The translations under genes were made by a program, and so were the position numbers. Shown piece after piece: positions 9,210 through 17,714 of a DNA stretch of 64,000 nucleotides. The stretch is from Pseudobacteriovorax antillogorgiicola (GTDB lineage Bacteria > Bdellovibrionota_B > Oligoflexia > Oligoflexales > Oligoflexaceae): the NCBI RefSeq assembly GCF_900177345.1, contig NZ_FWZT01000001.1, forward strand, positions 124,001-188,000. The letters run 5' to 3'. The notes under the pieces were generated by a model. It was not told the DNA's origin. It did not search any database and was given only the letters and a program-made list of their open reading frames with translations. Position 1 is the first letter of the stretch; each line of letters opens with the position of its first letter.

Positions 9210-9221
9210 AGTTTATCCACA
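9202..9221 (+). promoter_or_regulatory. Tandem DnaA-box-like sites
   Basis: TTATCCACA at 9213-9221 is a perfect match to the consensus DnaA box. ATTTCCACA at 9202-9210, in the same orientation and 11 bp away, differs at two positions. The perfect box is in the 50-bp gap between the divergent genes at 9209 and 9260; the degenerate one straddles the first codons of the longest Smr reading frame. Binding is not demonstrated. Confidence 0.4.
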
Positions 9222-9259
9222 AGTGCCTCTTTACCCTAAGTTATGGAGATTAATCGATA

Positions 9260-9868
9260 ATGACAGTATCTGACGAGAATTTGCTGGCCCATGTTGAAAA
9301 ACTATTAACAGCGAGCAAATCCAAATCATTTCTGGGTCGAGAGTTCCTCACTTGGCTCTGGTATCTGGTGGAAAAAAACGACTCCCCGATGCATGTTCAA
9401 AGCCCACGCACAGGCCACAATTACCTAGTTGACATATGGATCGACGATCGCTTGGTCCTGGAGTCCCAAGCAGCAAAAGCCCATGTGCAAACCTTAAAAG
9501 GCGGCGACCCGAGTCGTAGCGTTGAAGCTGCTACTGCACTTTTAACGGGGAAATCAGTCAAGGAGATGCGCGTTGGCTTCAACCTTGACTCCATGGGTGA
9601 TTTCACTTTCAATCTAAACGGCAGCGATTTAGCCCCTCGAACTATCGCACTTCCTGAGCCTCCAGCAGAACTGAGCCAAGAGGAGGGCTTTTCGCAACTG
9701 AGCTTCCGACTTAAGGCTAGCCAAGTTTTAGTCGATGTGATCGATGGGCTATTTGCGCTTTTCTTAGACGAAAGAACAGACGAGACTTGGAACGACAAGG
9801 GGCTTGGTGAAATCAAGGCCTGGATGAAACAGAGGACGCCAGATTTGAGCAGTAGCTCACTTCACTAA
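9260..9868 (+). CDS. Conserved protein with FLGREFLTWLW motif, possibly RdgC-associated family
   Basis: A 202-residue soluble protein. Near the N-terminus it has FLGREFLTWLWY, followed by a short beta-rich part with DIWIDDRLVLES, a GKSVKEMRVGF segment and a C-terminal helix ending LDERTDETWND. From memory, this order of motifs occurs in proteins annotated near or as RdgC-like in deltaproteobacteria, but I cannot confirm the family, so no symbol is given. It starts at an ATG with GGAG upstream and is followed after 20 bp by the YihY gene in the same direction, probably cotranscribed. Its upstream region holds a consensus DnaA box. Confidence 0.6.
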   Translation: MTVSDENLLAHVEKLLTASKSKSFLGREFLTWLWYLVEKNDSPMHVQSPRTGHNYLVDIWIDDRLVLESQAAKAHVQTLKGGDPSRSVEAATALLTGKSVKEMRVGFNLDSMGDFTFNLNGSDLAPRTIALPEPPAELSQEEGFSQLSFRLKASQVLVDVIDGLFALFLDERTDETWNDKGLGEIKAWMKQRTPDLSSSSLH

Positions 9869-9888
9869 ACTGACCTAAGGAGGGACTC

Positions 9889-11049
9889 ATGAGAGAGCAA
9901 TTCAATGACTTCTCTCATCGAGCGATGGCAGTCGGCCACTCCTTCTACAAAGATATGATTCGGCATGATATTCTCAGACACGCCTACGCAATGTCTTATG
10001 TCAGCCTGCTATCGTTGATTCCATCTCTTGCCGCTATATTTGCTGTATTGAGCTTATTCAATCCTCTGCTAAGCCAAGATTCTAATTTCATTCACTATCT
10101 TAAAGATTTTGTCTTGGAGCATTTAGCTACGGCGAGTGGCCAGCAAGCTATCGATCACATAGAGGGCTTTATTGCCAACCTGGATCTCAAAAAAATTGGC
10201 ATATCTGGTCTAGCTGGAACGATGGTCACCTTGATCCTGTTACTCAAACATATCGAAGTCGCACTCAATACTATTTTTCAAGTGCATAAGCCACGGAACC
10301 TGATCACCCGTTTCGTAAACTTTTGGACTTTCCTGACCCTAGGTTCATTCAGCCTAGCAATATTTGTTGGCACTCTCTCTAGCTATGCCAGCGATGGAGC
10401 CTTAAGCGAGGCTCGTTCTTACTTTAGTATTTTTGCCAACAAGTTCATAATGGTGATCTTATTTAGCCTCATCTACAAGCTGGTCCCCAATTGCTATGTA
10501 AGCACGTTGTGGGCCTTCTTAGGAGGTCTCCTCGCAACTGCAGCCCTAAATTTGGCAAGTTCTATTATCCAAAGCTACATTGTGCTATTCACCAACTACG
10601 AAGCCATTTACGGGGCGGCACTAGCAGCATTGCCTATCTTTCTACTTTGGCTCTACATCATATGGATCATTATATTGCTCGGAGCATTATTCACCTGGCG
10701 CATGCAGAATCGCCGACAATTGGCGCAGGAGCAAGACCAATCGACAATGGTACCAGAATCACCATATTCCGAAGCAAAAGCGAAAACCAAACTTCCCGAG
10801 CAAATCTTGGATTCTTGCTACAAAAAGTTTGACGAAGGAAAAGGAGAAGGACTCACAAAGAGCGAACTTGCCTCTGAACTTTGTGTGCCTTTGTATTGGA
10901 TTGAAGAGTTTGTCGATCTTCTAGCAGACCGCAGCCTCATTATTGTCGACCGATCCACCGGACAAGAACCGAGTATTCACCCCAAGCGCCCAAAAGACAG
11001 CTTGGACGAAGTCGCTCTGGATGAACTCCTCAGTGATAGACCTCAGTAA
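9889..11049 (+). CDS. YihY/BrkB-family inner-membrane protein with C-terminal winged-helix-like tail
   Basis: A 386-residue membrane protein of the YihY (UPF0761, formerly ribonuclease BN-like) family. The first 280 residues contain about six hydrophobic helices and the family landmarks HAYAMSYVSLLSLIPSLAA near the start and YEAIYGAALAALPIFLLWLY before the last helix. The remaining ~100 residues are soluble, including a segment (TKSELASELCVPLYWIEEFV) resembling a small winged-helix fold, seen in longer family members. The start is an ATG preceded by AAGGAGGG. It follows the gene at 9260 in a likely two-gene operon. The biochemical function of the family is not settled. Confidence 0.88.
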   Translation: MREQFNDFSHRAMAVGHSFYKDMIRHDILRHAYAMSYVSLLSLIPSLAAIFAVLSLFNPLLSQDSNFIHYLKDFVLEHLATASGQQAIDHIEGFIANLDLKKIGISGLAGTMVTLILLLKHIEVALNTIFQVHKPRNLITRFVNFWTFLTLGSFSLAIFVGTLSSYASDGALSEARSYFSIFANKFIMVILFSLIYKLVPNCYVSTLWAFLGGLLATAALNLASSIIQSYIVLFTNYEAIYGAALAALPIFLLWLYIIWIIILLGALFTWRMQNRRQLAQEQDQSTMVPESPYSEAKAKTKLPEQILDSCYKKFDEGKGEGLTKSELASELCVPLYWIEEFVDLLADRSLIIVDRSTGQEPSIHPKRPKDSLDEVALDELLSDRPQ

Positions 11050-11052
11050 GTT

Positions 11053-12558
11053 TCAAGTCGACATTGTAGGCCGTGCTGAAGGCACCATCTCGATGGCTTT
11101 CTTCTTTTTTGATACCGCAAAGCCATCGAACTTATCACCATGGGGAATCGTTGCTCGAAAGCGTGCTCCCTCGCCTAAGGTAGATTCCACAGTAAGATTC
11201 CCGCCATGAAGTGACACAAGCGCTTTTGCGAGGCTTAGACCGATACCCACGCCTCCAGAACCGCGATTTCTGGCTGTATCCGCTCTAAAAAACGTATCGA
11301 AAATATACGGTAGAGACTCAGGCGGTATTCCCTCGCCATGATCGATGACATCGAACCGAGTGTCCCCATAGGTGGAACTTACTTTAATTTCCACCACGCC
11401 TCCTTGTGGAGAATGCTTACAAGCGTTCAATAGCAAGTTCTTCAATGCGAGAGAAAAGTAACCGGGCGACATTTCCAGTGTCTCTTTGCCCTCATTAACG
11501 ATCTTCAGGTCGATTTCTTTCCGATCAAGCTCAGGCTTGATCGACTCAACCAGGCTCGTCAAGAAGCCTTCCACATGAACCGTTTCCGATTGCAAGGTTA
11601 TTGATTTGCCCTGGGCTCTAGCCAAGAGCAAAAGATCTTCTACGATGGCCGACATATTCTCGGCTTCTTTCACCACTGTCCGCAGCGACTCCTGGTACTC
11701 CCCAGGACTTCTCTCGCGACGTAAGGCTAACTCGGCTTCACCTCTCATCACCGCTATAGGAGTACGAAGCTCGTGGGACACATCCCCAGAAAACCGTCTT
11801 AGCCTCATGAAAGCATCCTCAAGACGATCGATCATCTCGTTAAATGTTTTCATAAGCTCACGCATCTCATCTTGGGCTGGAGGTAACTTCAGACGCTTAT
11901 CAAAATCGTTATTGATTCCAAGGCTTGCTACAGCAGTCGTTACCTGAGTGACTGGACGAAGAGACCAACGAGTCAATTGATAGCCAAACATCACGGAAAT
12001 AATCAGACCAATGCTGAGAGTAATCCACAGCATTCGTTTGACACTTTTAAGAGTTTGGTTGGTTTCAGTCATGGACGAAGCCACCTGGATCAGGTGGCCA
12101 GTAAATCGATCACGCTTCATAACTGGAAGAGAAAGCTGCCTCAACACCAAGCCGGAAGGTAATATAAAGGTTTCGTAGGACTCCTGACCTTGGTCTGCTC
12201 GTGAAAGTGCATGACGAGAAACCGGCAAACGGACCCTAATGTTCCTAGTCTTAGCATGAACGGCTCCAGAGGTGTCTATGAGCTGAGCGTAGGCTTTGAT
12301 CTGCCCCTTCTGATTCCCAAAAAAGTCATCGAATAGACTCTCCCAGTAGCGCGAGCCTTTGAAGGGTGATCGCTTTGCAGTTATATTCTCATCCCGGATA
12401 TTCTTTGCCGAAGTCATCAACGTGGCATCGAGAGATTGCATGATGTTATCTTCAACCACCCGATACACACCGATACCAATCCCAATAAAAATCAGGGCCA
12501 TCCAAATTGCGTGTCCGAAGGATAGCCTAGCTCGAATTGGGATGTGGTCCAATAGCAT
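11053..12558 (-). CDS. Sensor histidine kinase (HAMP, HisKA, HATPase)
   Basis: A 501-residue membrane histidine kinase. It has a transmembrane helix at about residues 18-34, a periplasmic sensor region to about 175, a second helix at about 177-196, HAMP, then HisKA with the phospho-acceptor His262 in SGDVSHELRTP. The ATPase domain has the N box (NLLLNACKHS), DHGEGIP and GSGGVGIGLSLAKAL. The architecture is that of CusS/ArlS-like kinases paired with OmpR-type regulators. Its ATG overlaps the stop of the regulator gene (TGATG), so translation is coupled. A Ser/Lys-rich tail follows the ATPase domain. The signal sensed is not evident; no metal-binding motif stands out in the periplasmic part. 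Confidence 0.9.
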   Translation of the reverse strand: MLLDHIPIRARLSFGHAIWMALIFIGIGIGVYRVVEDNIMQSLDATLMTSAKNIRDENITAKRSPFKGSRYWESLFDDFFGNQKGQIKAYAQLIDTSGAVHAKTRNIRVRLPVSRHALSRADQGQESYETFILPSGLVLRQLSLPVMKRDRFTGHLIQVASSMTETNQTLKSVKRMLWITLSIGLIISVMFGYQLTRWSLRPVTQVTTAVASLGINNDFDKRLKLPPAQDEMRELMKTFNEMIDRLEDAFMRLRRFSGDVSHELRTPIAVMRGEAELALRRERSPGEYQESLRTVVKEAENMSAIVEDLLLLARAQGKSITLQSETVHVEGFLTSLVESIKPELDRKEIDLKIVNEGKETLEMSPGYFSLALKNLLLNACKHSPQGGVVEIKVSSTYGDTRFDVIDHGEGIPPESLPYIFDTFFRADTARNRGSGGVGIGLSLAKALVSLHGGNLTVESTLGEGARFRATIPHGDKFDGFAVSKKKKAIEMVPSARPTMST

Positions 12559-13259
12559 CAACTTTTGCTGACCTCAATACCTTGATCGGCGTCGACATCA
12601 AACATATAGCCATGGCCGCGCATGGTCTTGATAAAGTTTGACCCCCAAGCCTTGTCAACCTTGTTACGCAGGTACCCAACGTAAACATCAACGACGTTAG
12701 AGGTCGGCTCAAAGTTCATATCCCAAACATGCTCCGATAGCTGGGTTCGGCTCAGTACAACCCCTGCATTACGACCAAAATATTCCATCAGAGCGTACTC
12801 TTTGGCAGTTAGCTCAATGGCCTTTCCATCACGAGTTACCTGCTTCTTCGCCGGATCGATGCGAATGGGCCCGATCTCAAGAATTGAAGATGTCACACCG
12901 CTGTTGCGACGAAGCAACGCCCTAATCCGAGCTAGTAATTCATCCAGAGAGAAAGGTTTGGTAATGTAGTCATCACCACCAATATCCAAGCCTTTGACCA
13001 CATCGTCTTTCGAGTCTTTGGCTGTCAGGAATAAAACAGGGGTTTGAATACCACCATCCCGCAAGTTTTTAAGAACGGTAACACCATCTTTTATCGGTAG
13101 CATCACATCTAAGACAATAACATCATAGGGATTCTCAAACGCTAGCCACTCAGCCTCTTGGCCATCTTGTGCAAGATCTACGGCATAGGATTCTTCTCTT
13201 AACGCCCTAACCAAAAGGCTCGAAAGTGCCGGATCGTCTTCTACTACTAATAATCTCAC
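12558..13259 (-). CDS. OmpR/PhoB-family response regulator
   Basis: A 233-residue two-domain regulator. The receiver has an acidic pair in VVEDD near the start, phospho-acceptor Asp51 in VIVLDVMLP, and the conserved Lys in DDYITKPF. The C-terminal winged-helix domain runs from about residue 130 and ends with the usual YVGYLRNKVD...IKTMRGHGYMF. The start is the GTG at 13259, which has AAAGGAG 9 nt upstream; a longer frame to 13295 lacks such a site. The partner kinase follows immediately. An AT-rich inverted repeat at 13338-13359, between this gene and the divergent peptidase, is a candidate operator. Confidence 0.93.
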   Translation of the reverse strand: MRLLVVEDDPALSSLLVRALREESYAVDLAQDGQEAEWLAFENPYDVIVLDVMLPIKDGVTVLKNLRDGGIQTPVLFLTAKDSKDDVVKGLDIGGDDYITKPFSLDELLARIRALLRRNSGVTSSILEIGPIRIDPAKKQVTRDGKAIELTAKEYALMEYFGRNAGVVLSRTQLSEHVWDMNFEPTSNVVDVYVGYLRNKVDKAWGSNFIKTMRGHGYMFDVDADQGIEVSKS

Positions 13260-13337
13260 GATTTTATCTCCTTTGCCTGATTCGACAAAAACCAAGCTAA
13301 TATAGCATAGATTAGATAATTTTAAGACCCAAAAATT

Positions 13338-13359
13338 ATTTTAATTTGGCCATTAAAAT
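13338..13359. promoter_or_regulatory. AT-rich inverted repeat between regulator and peptidase genes
   Basis: The 7-bp arms ATTTTAA and TTAAAAT are separated by TTTGGCCA, making a near-palindrome of 22 bp. It sits in the intergenic region shared by the response regulator (leftwards) and the oligopeptidase (rightwards), where an autoregulatory operator would be expected. Binding is inference. Confidence 0.3.
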
Positions 13360-13427
13360 TGGAATATTACCCTGGTAATGCTAGAGCTAGCCCAAGTACG
13401 GGGACTAAAAAAACAGGAGAGACGCCT

Positions 13428-15269
13428 ATGGATTCACGGTCATATTCAGGCCCGAGCTGGGATAACTCACAAGAATATCATGATTTTAATGACCCTCAGA
13501 TCAAGTTCGACAGCGATAAAAGCATCGAGCTGATCGAAGAGATCGAACGCTCGTCACCAAGCCTCCAAGAAGCTGTTTCAAACATGAAAGGCAATCATAT
13601 CGTCGCCAGTTCCGAGCAAATTCGAACAGCGCAGAGGGTTGCTGAGAAGAGGCAGAGCGTGGTGCTGTTCTTAGGCAACCTGGGCACGTATGCCTCCTGC
13701 TCCTTGTCCGTTAACGGTGACGATGGGGACGCTAAGGCGTTGCTAGGACAAGTCCAAAGTCTTAGAGCAAGATTGGAGGCAAGCCTCAAGCCACTTCAAA
13801 TATGGCAAATATTTCTGGGCAAGGATCAACTTGAAGAATACCTCAAGCACCCCATCGTCAAGGACGATGAATTTACAATAAAGCGAGCGCGCCTGAAGCG
13901 AGAAGCACTTCTTAGCCTCGACCAAGAGGCCCTCATCAAGACTTTAGAAGTGAACGGTCCCACTGCCTTTGGGAATCTCTACGATGATCTATCATCAACA
14001 ATCGGCTGTAAGTTGGAAATAGATGGCACTACGAAGACCCTCGGACTCGCCCAAGCTTCTGCCCTTCTTGAAGACTCGAATCGTGAACTTCGTCATAAAG
14101 CCTATCGAGCTATTGAAGATGCCTGGCGTTCGGTAGCTGTGCCATGTGCCGCAAGCCTCAACGCTCTAGCAGGCTGGCGTTTGACCCTATCTGAAAAACG
14201 TAGAAAACACTTTCTTGATGAGCCACTTTTTGACAACTGTATCACGCCAGCGACGCTCGATACCATGATGCAAACCATTCAGGACCGAAAATCTACTGGC
14301 CAGAACGCTGTTGCCACCCAAGCTCGCATCTTGAAAATCAAGGACTACAGTCCCTGGGATCTCTTTGCACCGTTCCCAAGTGACAGCAGTCAGGACTCTC
14401 GACTTACGTTTGATGAGGCCATCGAGTTAATCAAAGATGCCTTTCGCACCGTACACCCAAGTATGGCCGATTTTGTTCAGCAGATGATAAACGAACACTG
14501 GATTGAGGGCACTACAGGAAGCAAGAAGCGTCCGGGAGCATACTGCACAAAATTTCCTAAATCTCGCACTCCCCGAGTATATATGACCTACACAGGAGGA
14601 ATGAAAGACGTCATCACATTGGCTCATGAGCTTGGCCATGCTTTTCACAATTGGGTTATGCGCGATATTCCGATGGCTAAAACGCGCTATCCCATGACCC
14701 TAGCTGAAACAGCAAGCATACTTGCCCAAACAGTGGTCAACGAATTCCTCATGGAGCGAGCCAAGTCTGACCAAGACAAACTTTCTGGTCTTTGGACGGA
14801 TAGTCGTGATGCCGAAGCATTTTTACTGAATATTCCTTGCCGCTATCAATTTGAATACAAATTTTACGAGCGTCGCCCCGAAGGGTCACTTACGGCCTTC
14901 GACTTTGAAGAACTTATGAATCAGTCTTGGAATGACTGGTATGGTGATACTCTGAGTGAAGGCAATAAGATGTTTTGGGCTTCGAAGCTGCACTTTCACA
15001 TTTCAAGCCTTAGCTTCTATAACTTTCCATACTCTTTCGGCTACCTTTTTAGCCTAGGAGTTTATGCACGGCGGGCTGCAATGGGTCAGGACTTTTTTGA
15101 ATCCTATGTAAAATTACTCAGAGAAACAGGCGAGATGACTGCTGAGCAATTGGCCCGCAAGCATTTGAGTGTAGACCTAGAAGACAAACAGTTCTGGGAT
15201 CAAAGCATTGATATTGTCAGTAATAAAATGGATCAATTTAGTTCCTTATCAAAGTCCCTCGGTTATTAG
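13428..15269 (+). CDS. M3-family oligoendopeptidase (PepF type)
   Basis: A 613-residue zinc metallopeptidase of family M3. The zinc-binding motif is HELGH at residues 400-404 within TLAHELGHAFHNW, followed by the downstream Glu in LAETASILAQTVV. No signal peptide is present, so it should act on cytoplasmic oligopeptides. The length fits PepF-type enzymes (about 600). The start is the ATG at 13428 with AGGAGA 8 nt upstream; the frame extends back to a TTG at 13359, but the extra residues cross the operator-like repeat and are unlikely to be translated. It is divergent from the two-component system, which may control it (inference). A hairpin lies about 80 bp downstream. Confidence 0.92.
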   Translation: MDSRSYSGPSWDNSQEYHDFNDPQIKFDSDKSIELIEEIERSSPSLQEAVSNMKGNHIVASSEQIRTAQRVAEKRQSVVLFLGNLGTYASCSLSVNGDDGDAKALLGQVQSLRARLEASLKPLQIWQIFLGKDQLEEYLKHPIVKDDEFTIKRARLKREALLSLDQEALIKTLEVNGPTAFGNLYDDLSSTIGCKLEIDGTTKTLGLAQASALLEDSNRELRHKAYRAIEDAWRSVAVPCAASLNALAGWRLTLSEKRRKHFLDEPLFDNCITPATLDTMMQTIQDRKSTGQNAVATQARILKIKDYSPWDLFAPFPSDSSQDSRLTFDEAIELIKDAFRTVHPSMADFVQQMINEHWIEGTTGSKKRPGAYCTKFPKSRTPRVYMTYTGGMKDVITLAHELGHAFHNWVMRDIPMAKTRYPMTLAETASILAQTVVNEFLMERAKSDQDKLSGLWTDSRDAEAFLLNIPCRYQFEYKFYERRPEGSLTAFDFEELMNQSWNDWYGDTLSEGNKMFWASKLHFHISSLSFYNFPYSFGYLFSLGVYARRAAMGQDFFESYVKLLRETGEMTAEQLARKHLSVDLEDKQFWDQSIDIVSNKMDQFSSLSKSLGY

Positions 15270-15349
15270 AAAAACTTACATAGGGACTGTTTGTGAAAAT
15301 GCGAATCAAAGAAATCTTCCATCCGATTAAAAAATAATAAACCGCAAGA

Positions 15350-15370
15350 GGGTCGTTTTTATAACGACCC
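15350..15370. terminator. Hairpin downstream of the oligopeptidase gene
   Basis: A perfect 8-bp stem GGGTCGTT / AACGACCC encloses a 5-nt loop. It is not followed by a T-run on the plus strand, so it is not a classic intrinsic terminator. It may be an mRNA 3'-end stabiliser or weak terminator of the peptidase transcript. Confidence 0.35.
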
Positions 15371-15502
15371 GACCTACTTAAGTTTCAAGTTTGTAGTTCT
15401 AGAGCGTTTTTTATCAATTCAGCCTGCTCAAATCTTTTTCACATCATCTTCGACATAACGATTTTTACGAGTGTTTTTGGTCATTTGTTCAAAGCTCTCC
15501 AG

Positions 15503-15530
15503 TTGACAAAGTCTTTCTTCAAACTGTAGT
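15503..15530 (+). promoter_or_regulatory. Probable promoter of the exported-protein cluster
   Basis: TTGACA (15503-15508) is followed after 16 nt by TGTAGT (15525-15530). The -35 is perfect, the -10 matches at 4 of 6 positions, and the start codon is 54 nt downstream. Confidence 0.5.
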
Positions 15531-15583
15531 TTGGCAAAAGTTTTAAAGGACAATCGAAGAAATATTTTTAGAGGGGATCTATC

Positions 15584-16414
15584 ATGATTCGATACGCACT
15601 TGGTGTATTGGCAACGACTGTTAGTCTTGGAGCTGTAGCTGATGAGGCCCAGTTCAAAACTGCTGATGACCTATTTGCTCTTAGAGAAGGAAGTGTAGAA
15701 AATACACAGGCTGCAAGACAAAAATACCTTGAGATCGCTGATAGCGGTGTAAAAGGCGCAGATCTTGTACGCGCTATTGTTGGTGCAGCACGAACCCTTA
15801 TCTACGAAGGCGAAGCTCTTACCGGCATGACTTCCGATGACGATGTTCAGACTCGCCGAGCATTGTTCAAGGATTGCTTCGACAACGTAACTCAAAAAAT
15901 CAACCCAGCAAATCTAGGCTATGCATCACCAGCCTACTACTACTTCACTGCGTCCTGCATGGGTTACTACGCCCAGGTATCAGGCACCCTGGAGAACCTA
16001 GCAAACGTTAAAAGACTTAATGACACGCTCAATGCTGGCTATGAAACCCAAGGCGGTAACAGCTACGAGGGCGGTGGCCTTAATCGCGTAAAAGCTGCTG
16101 TAACCAGCAACCCCAAAGCGAAGCCTATTCCTGGTGGACTATACAATCCAGAAGCAGCGCTTGTTTTGATTAACGATGCTATCGCCAGCGAAGCTTATCC
16201 TGGCAACTACGAAGGAACTCTATTCTGCGAAAACTATCGCCGTAAAGTAGATGTTCTTGTCGAGCTTGAGAGACCTGCTGACGCTAAAGCAACTGCAGAC
16301 CAAGCTGTTGAAGAATTTGAGTTCCTTCTGGAGCTTGAGGAAGTGCCTGCTGTGCTTGTAGCTGAAACAAAGCATTGTGTAGCGAAAATTCAGGAAAAAG
16401 CTGCCACGCTATAA
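15584..16414 (+). CDS. Exported alpha-helical protein of unknown function
   Basis: A 276-residue protein with a clear signal peptide (ALGVLATTVSLGAVA before DEAQ), so it is periplasmic or surface-located. The mature part looks helical, rich in Ala, Glu and Lys, with TPR-like pieces at both ends (AARQKYLEIADSG and PADAKATADQAVEEFEFL), and contains four Cys that could form disulfides. No named family is recognised. The gene has its own promoter and a strong ribosome site (AGAGGGG). A perfect terminator lies between it and the barrel gene, so it is probably the most abundantly expressed product of the three-gene set. The function is unknown; a part in an envelope assembly with the next two products is inference from order. 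Confidence 0.75.
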   Translation: MIRYALGVLATTVSLGAVADEAQFKTADDLFALREGSVENTQAARQKYLEIADSGVKGADLVRAIVGAARTLIYEGEALTGMTSDDDVQTRRALFKDCFDNVTQKINPANLGYASPAYYYFTASCMGYYAQVSGTLENLANVKRLNDTLNAGYETQGGNSYEGGGLNRVKAAVTSNPKAKPIPGGLYNPEAALVLINDAIASEAYPGNYEGTLFCENYRRKVDVLVELERPADAKATADQAVEEFEFLLELEEVPAVLVAETKHCVAKIQEKAATL

Positions 16415-16437
16415 TTTCAAGATTTAAGTAGAAAAGA

Positions 16438-16460
16438 GGGGGAGCAATCCCCCTTTTTTT
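16438..16460 (+). terminator. Intrinsic terminator inside the exported-protein cluster
   Basis: The stem GGGGGA / TCCCCC with a GCAA tetraloop is followed at once by seven T. It ends 17 nt before the ATG of the next gene, so it should limit readthrough from the first gene into the barrel and lipoprotein genes. Confidence 0.9.
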
Positions 16461-16476
16461 GTCAAGGGGGATCGCA

Positions 16477-17703
16477 ATGAAACGAATCACAGTCATGTGT
16501 CTGGCTATGTGGGTTACAAGCCCTATTGTCCAAGCCTTTGAAAGCACGAAGGTTCTGCCTAAGGGGATTCGAAACCTTAACTTACGAACCATCTATACCC
16601 AAACAAGCACGAAGACCAATAAAGATGGCAACATTGAGCCGCTTGCGGAGCCATTATGGAAGCCACTTCGCTTTCGGAATATTCTGTCTAGTGAAACTGG
16701 TTTAAAAAAGAAACAGCTCCAGGCTCTGATGCTCCAACAAGGCTGGTCTGAAGAGGATACAGTGGGCGATTTCTACGCCGAGCTAGAAGCTCAGATCAAT
16801 GTCTGGGCACCCATATTTGCGTTTGGGGTCAGTGAGCGCGTAACACTTGCCGCCGCGCTTCCTGTCTACTCAGCAAGCACCGATATCCAGGTGGGATTTC
16901 GCACCAACGAGGGTGCCGATAATTTTATTGGCGCCCTAACAGATCCAGCCATGTCAAACAACAAGTCTGCAATTGAAGCTGCTGAAAAGCTTCAGAACGC
17001 GATTCCGAGACTCAATGAGAAGCTACTAGACAACTCTTACGATCCATTAGAAAAATGGAACGGCACCGGCATCGGTGATCTCACCCTGCTAGCAAAATAC
17101 TTAGCCGTAGATGGTGAAATTTTTAAGGCTGCTCTCAGTGGTGGTGTCACAATCCCTACCGGAGATACAGAAAACCCTGATATTCTTACCGACCTTCCCT
17201 TTGGAGATGGCCAGTGGGATATTATTTCGCAGCTGACATTTGACCAGTTCATTACGTCAAATCTAATGCTTAATCAATTTTATAAGTACACCTACCAAGC
17301 ACCTGGTAACAAGCCCACGCGGCTTAAAACTGGCGATGAAACTATCGAAGTTGAACTAGTCGACCTTGACTATAAGCTTGGTGACAAAGTCGATGCTGGG
17401 GTTTCCTTGCAGTATGAGCAACCTGGAACAGGGATCCAAGCTGGGCTTGGCTTACTTGCCTATCGAAAGTTTGGCGATCGGTATGAGACTGACGACCTAC
17501 CAGCAAAGGATGAGCTACAGCGCGCCACAGCTCATGAAGCCAACTACTGGCAGGCAAAGCTTGGCTACTCTTCATTGGAAGCCTTTCGAAGAGGAGAGAT
17601 TGCTGTGCCGTTGATGGCTAGCATAGAGTATCGAAAGCAAACCACCAGTCGTAATGTACCTCGTACTGATTTCACCCAAGTCGATATCCGACTATTTTTT
17701 TAA
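16477..17703 (+). CDS. Outer-membrane beta-barrel protein, MetA-pathway/transporter-like
   Basis: A 408-residue protein with a signal peptide (VMCLAMWVTSPIVQA before FES). The mature part alternates polar and hydrophobic residues as in beta-barrels and ends in Phe (VDIRLFF), the usual C-terminal signal for BAM-mediated insertion. GIGDLTLLAKY followed by LSGGVTIPTGDTENP resembles the barrel family annotated as phenol meta-pathway MetA-like, whose members are mostly uncharacterised. The ATG at 16477 has AAGGGGG just upstream; a TTG 18 nt earlier lies in the terminator tail. The upstream terminator means expression depends on readthrough or an unseen promoter. The downstream lipoprotein gene is 11 bp away, so a barrel-lipoprotein pair is likely. 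Confidence 0.8.
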   Translation: MKRITVMCLAMWVTSPIVQAFESTKVLPKGIRNLNLRTIYTQTSTKTNKDGNIEPLAEPLWKPLRFRNILSSETGLKKKQLQALMLQQGWSEEDTVGDFYAELEAQINVWAPIFAFGVSERVTLAAALPVYSASTDIQVGFRTNEGADNFIGALTDPAMSNNKSAIEAAEKLQNAIPRLNEKLLDNSYDPLEKWNGTGIGDLTLLAKYLAVDGEIFKAALSGGVTIPTGDTENPDILTDLPFGDGQWDIISQLTFDQFITSNLMLNQFYKYTYQAPGNKPTRLKTGDETIEVELVDLDYKLGDKVDAGVSLQYEQPGTGIQAGLGLLAYRKFGDRYETDDLPAKDELQRATAHEANYWQAKLGYSSLEAFRRGEIAVPLMASIEYRKQTTSRNVPRTDFTQVDIRLFF

Positions 17704-17714
17704 AGGAGGCTCCT

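Larger units (their letters stand above)
15270..15583 (+). other. 314-bp intergenic region with hairpin and promoter
   Basis: No gene is seen here. The first half contains an A-rich stretch and a hairpin (15350-15370). The second half is AT-rich and holds a promoter-like pair (15503-15530) about 55 bp before the next gene, whose ribosome site AGAGGGG is at the right end. Confidence 0.6.

Noticed and set aside
13359-13427. A longer N-terminus for the oligopeptidase from a TTG start.
   Set aside because: It overlaps an operator-like palindrome and has no ribosome site, whereas the ATG at 13428 has a good one.
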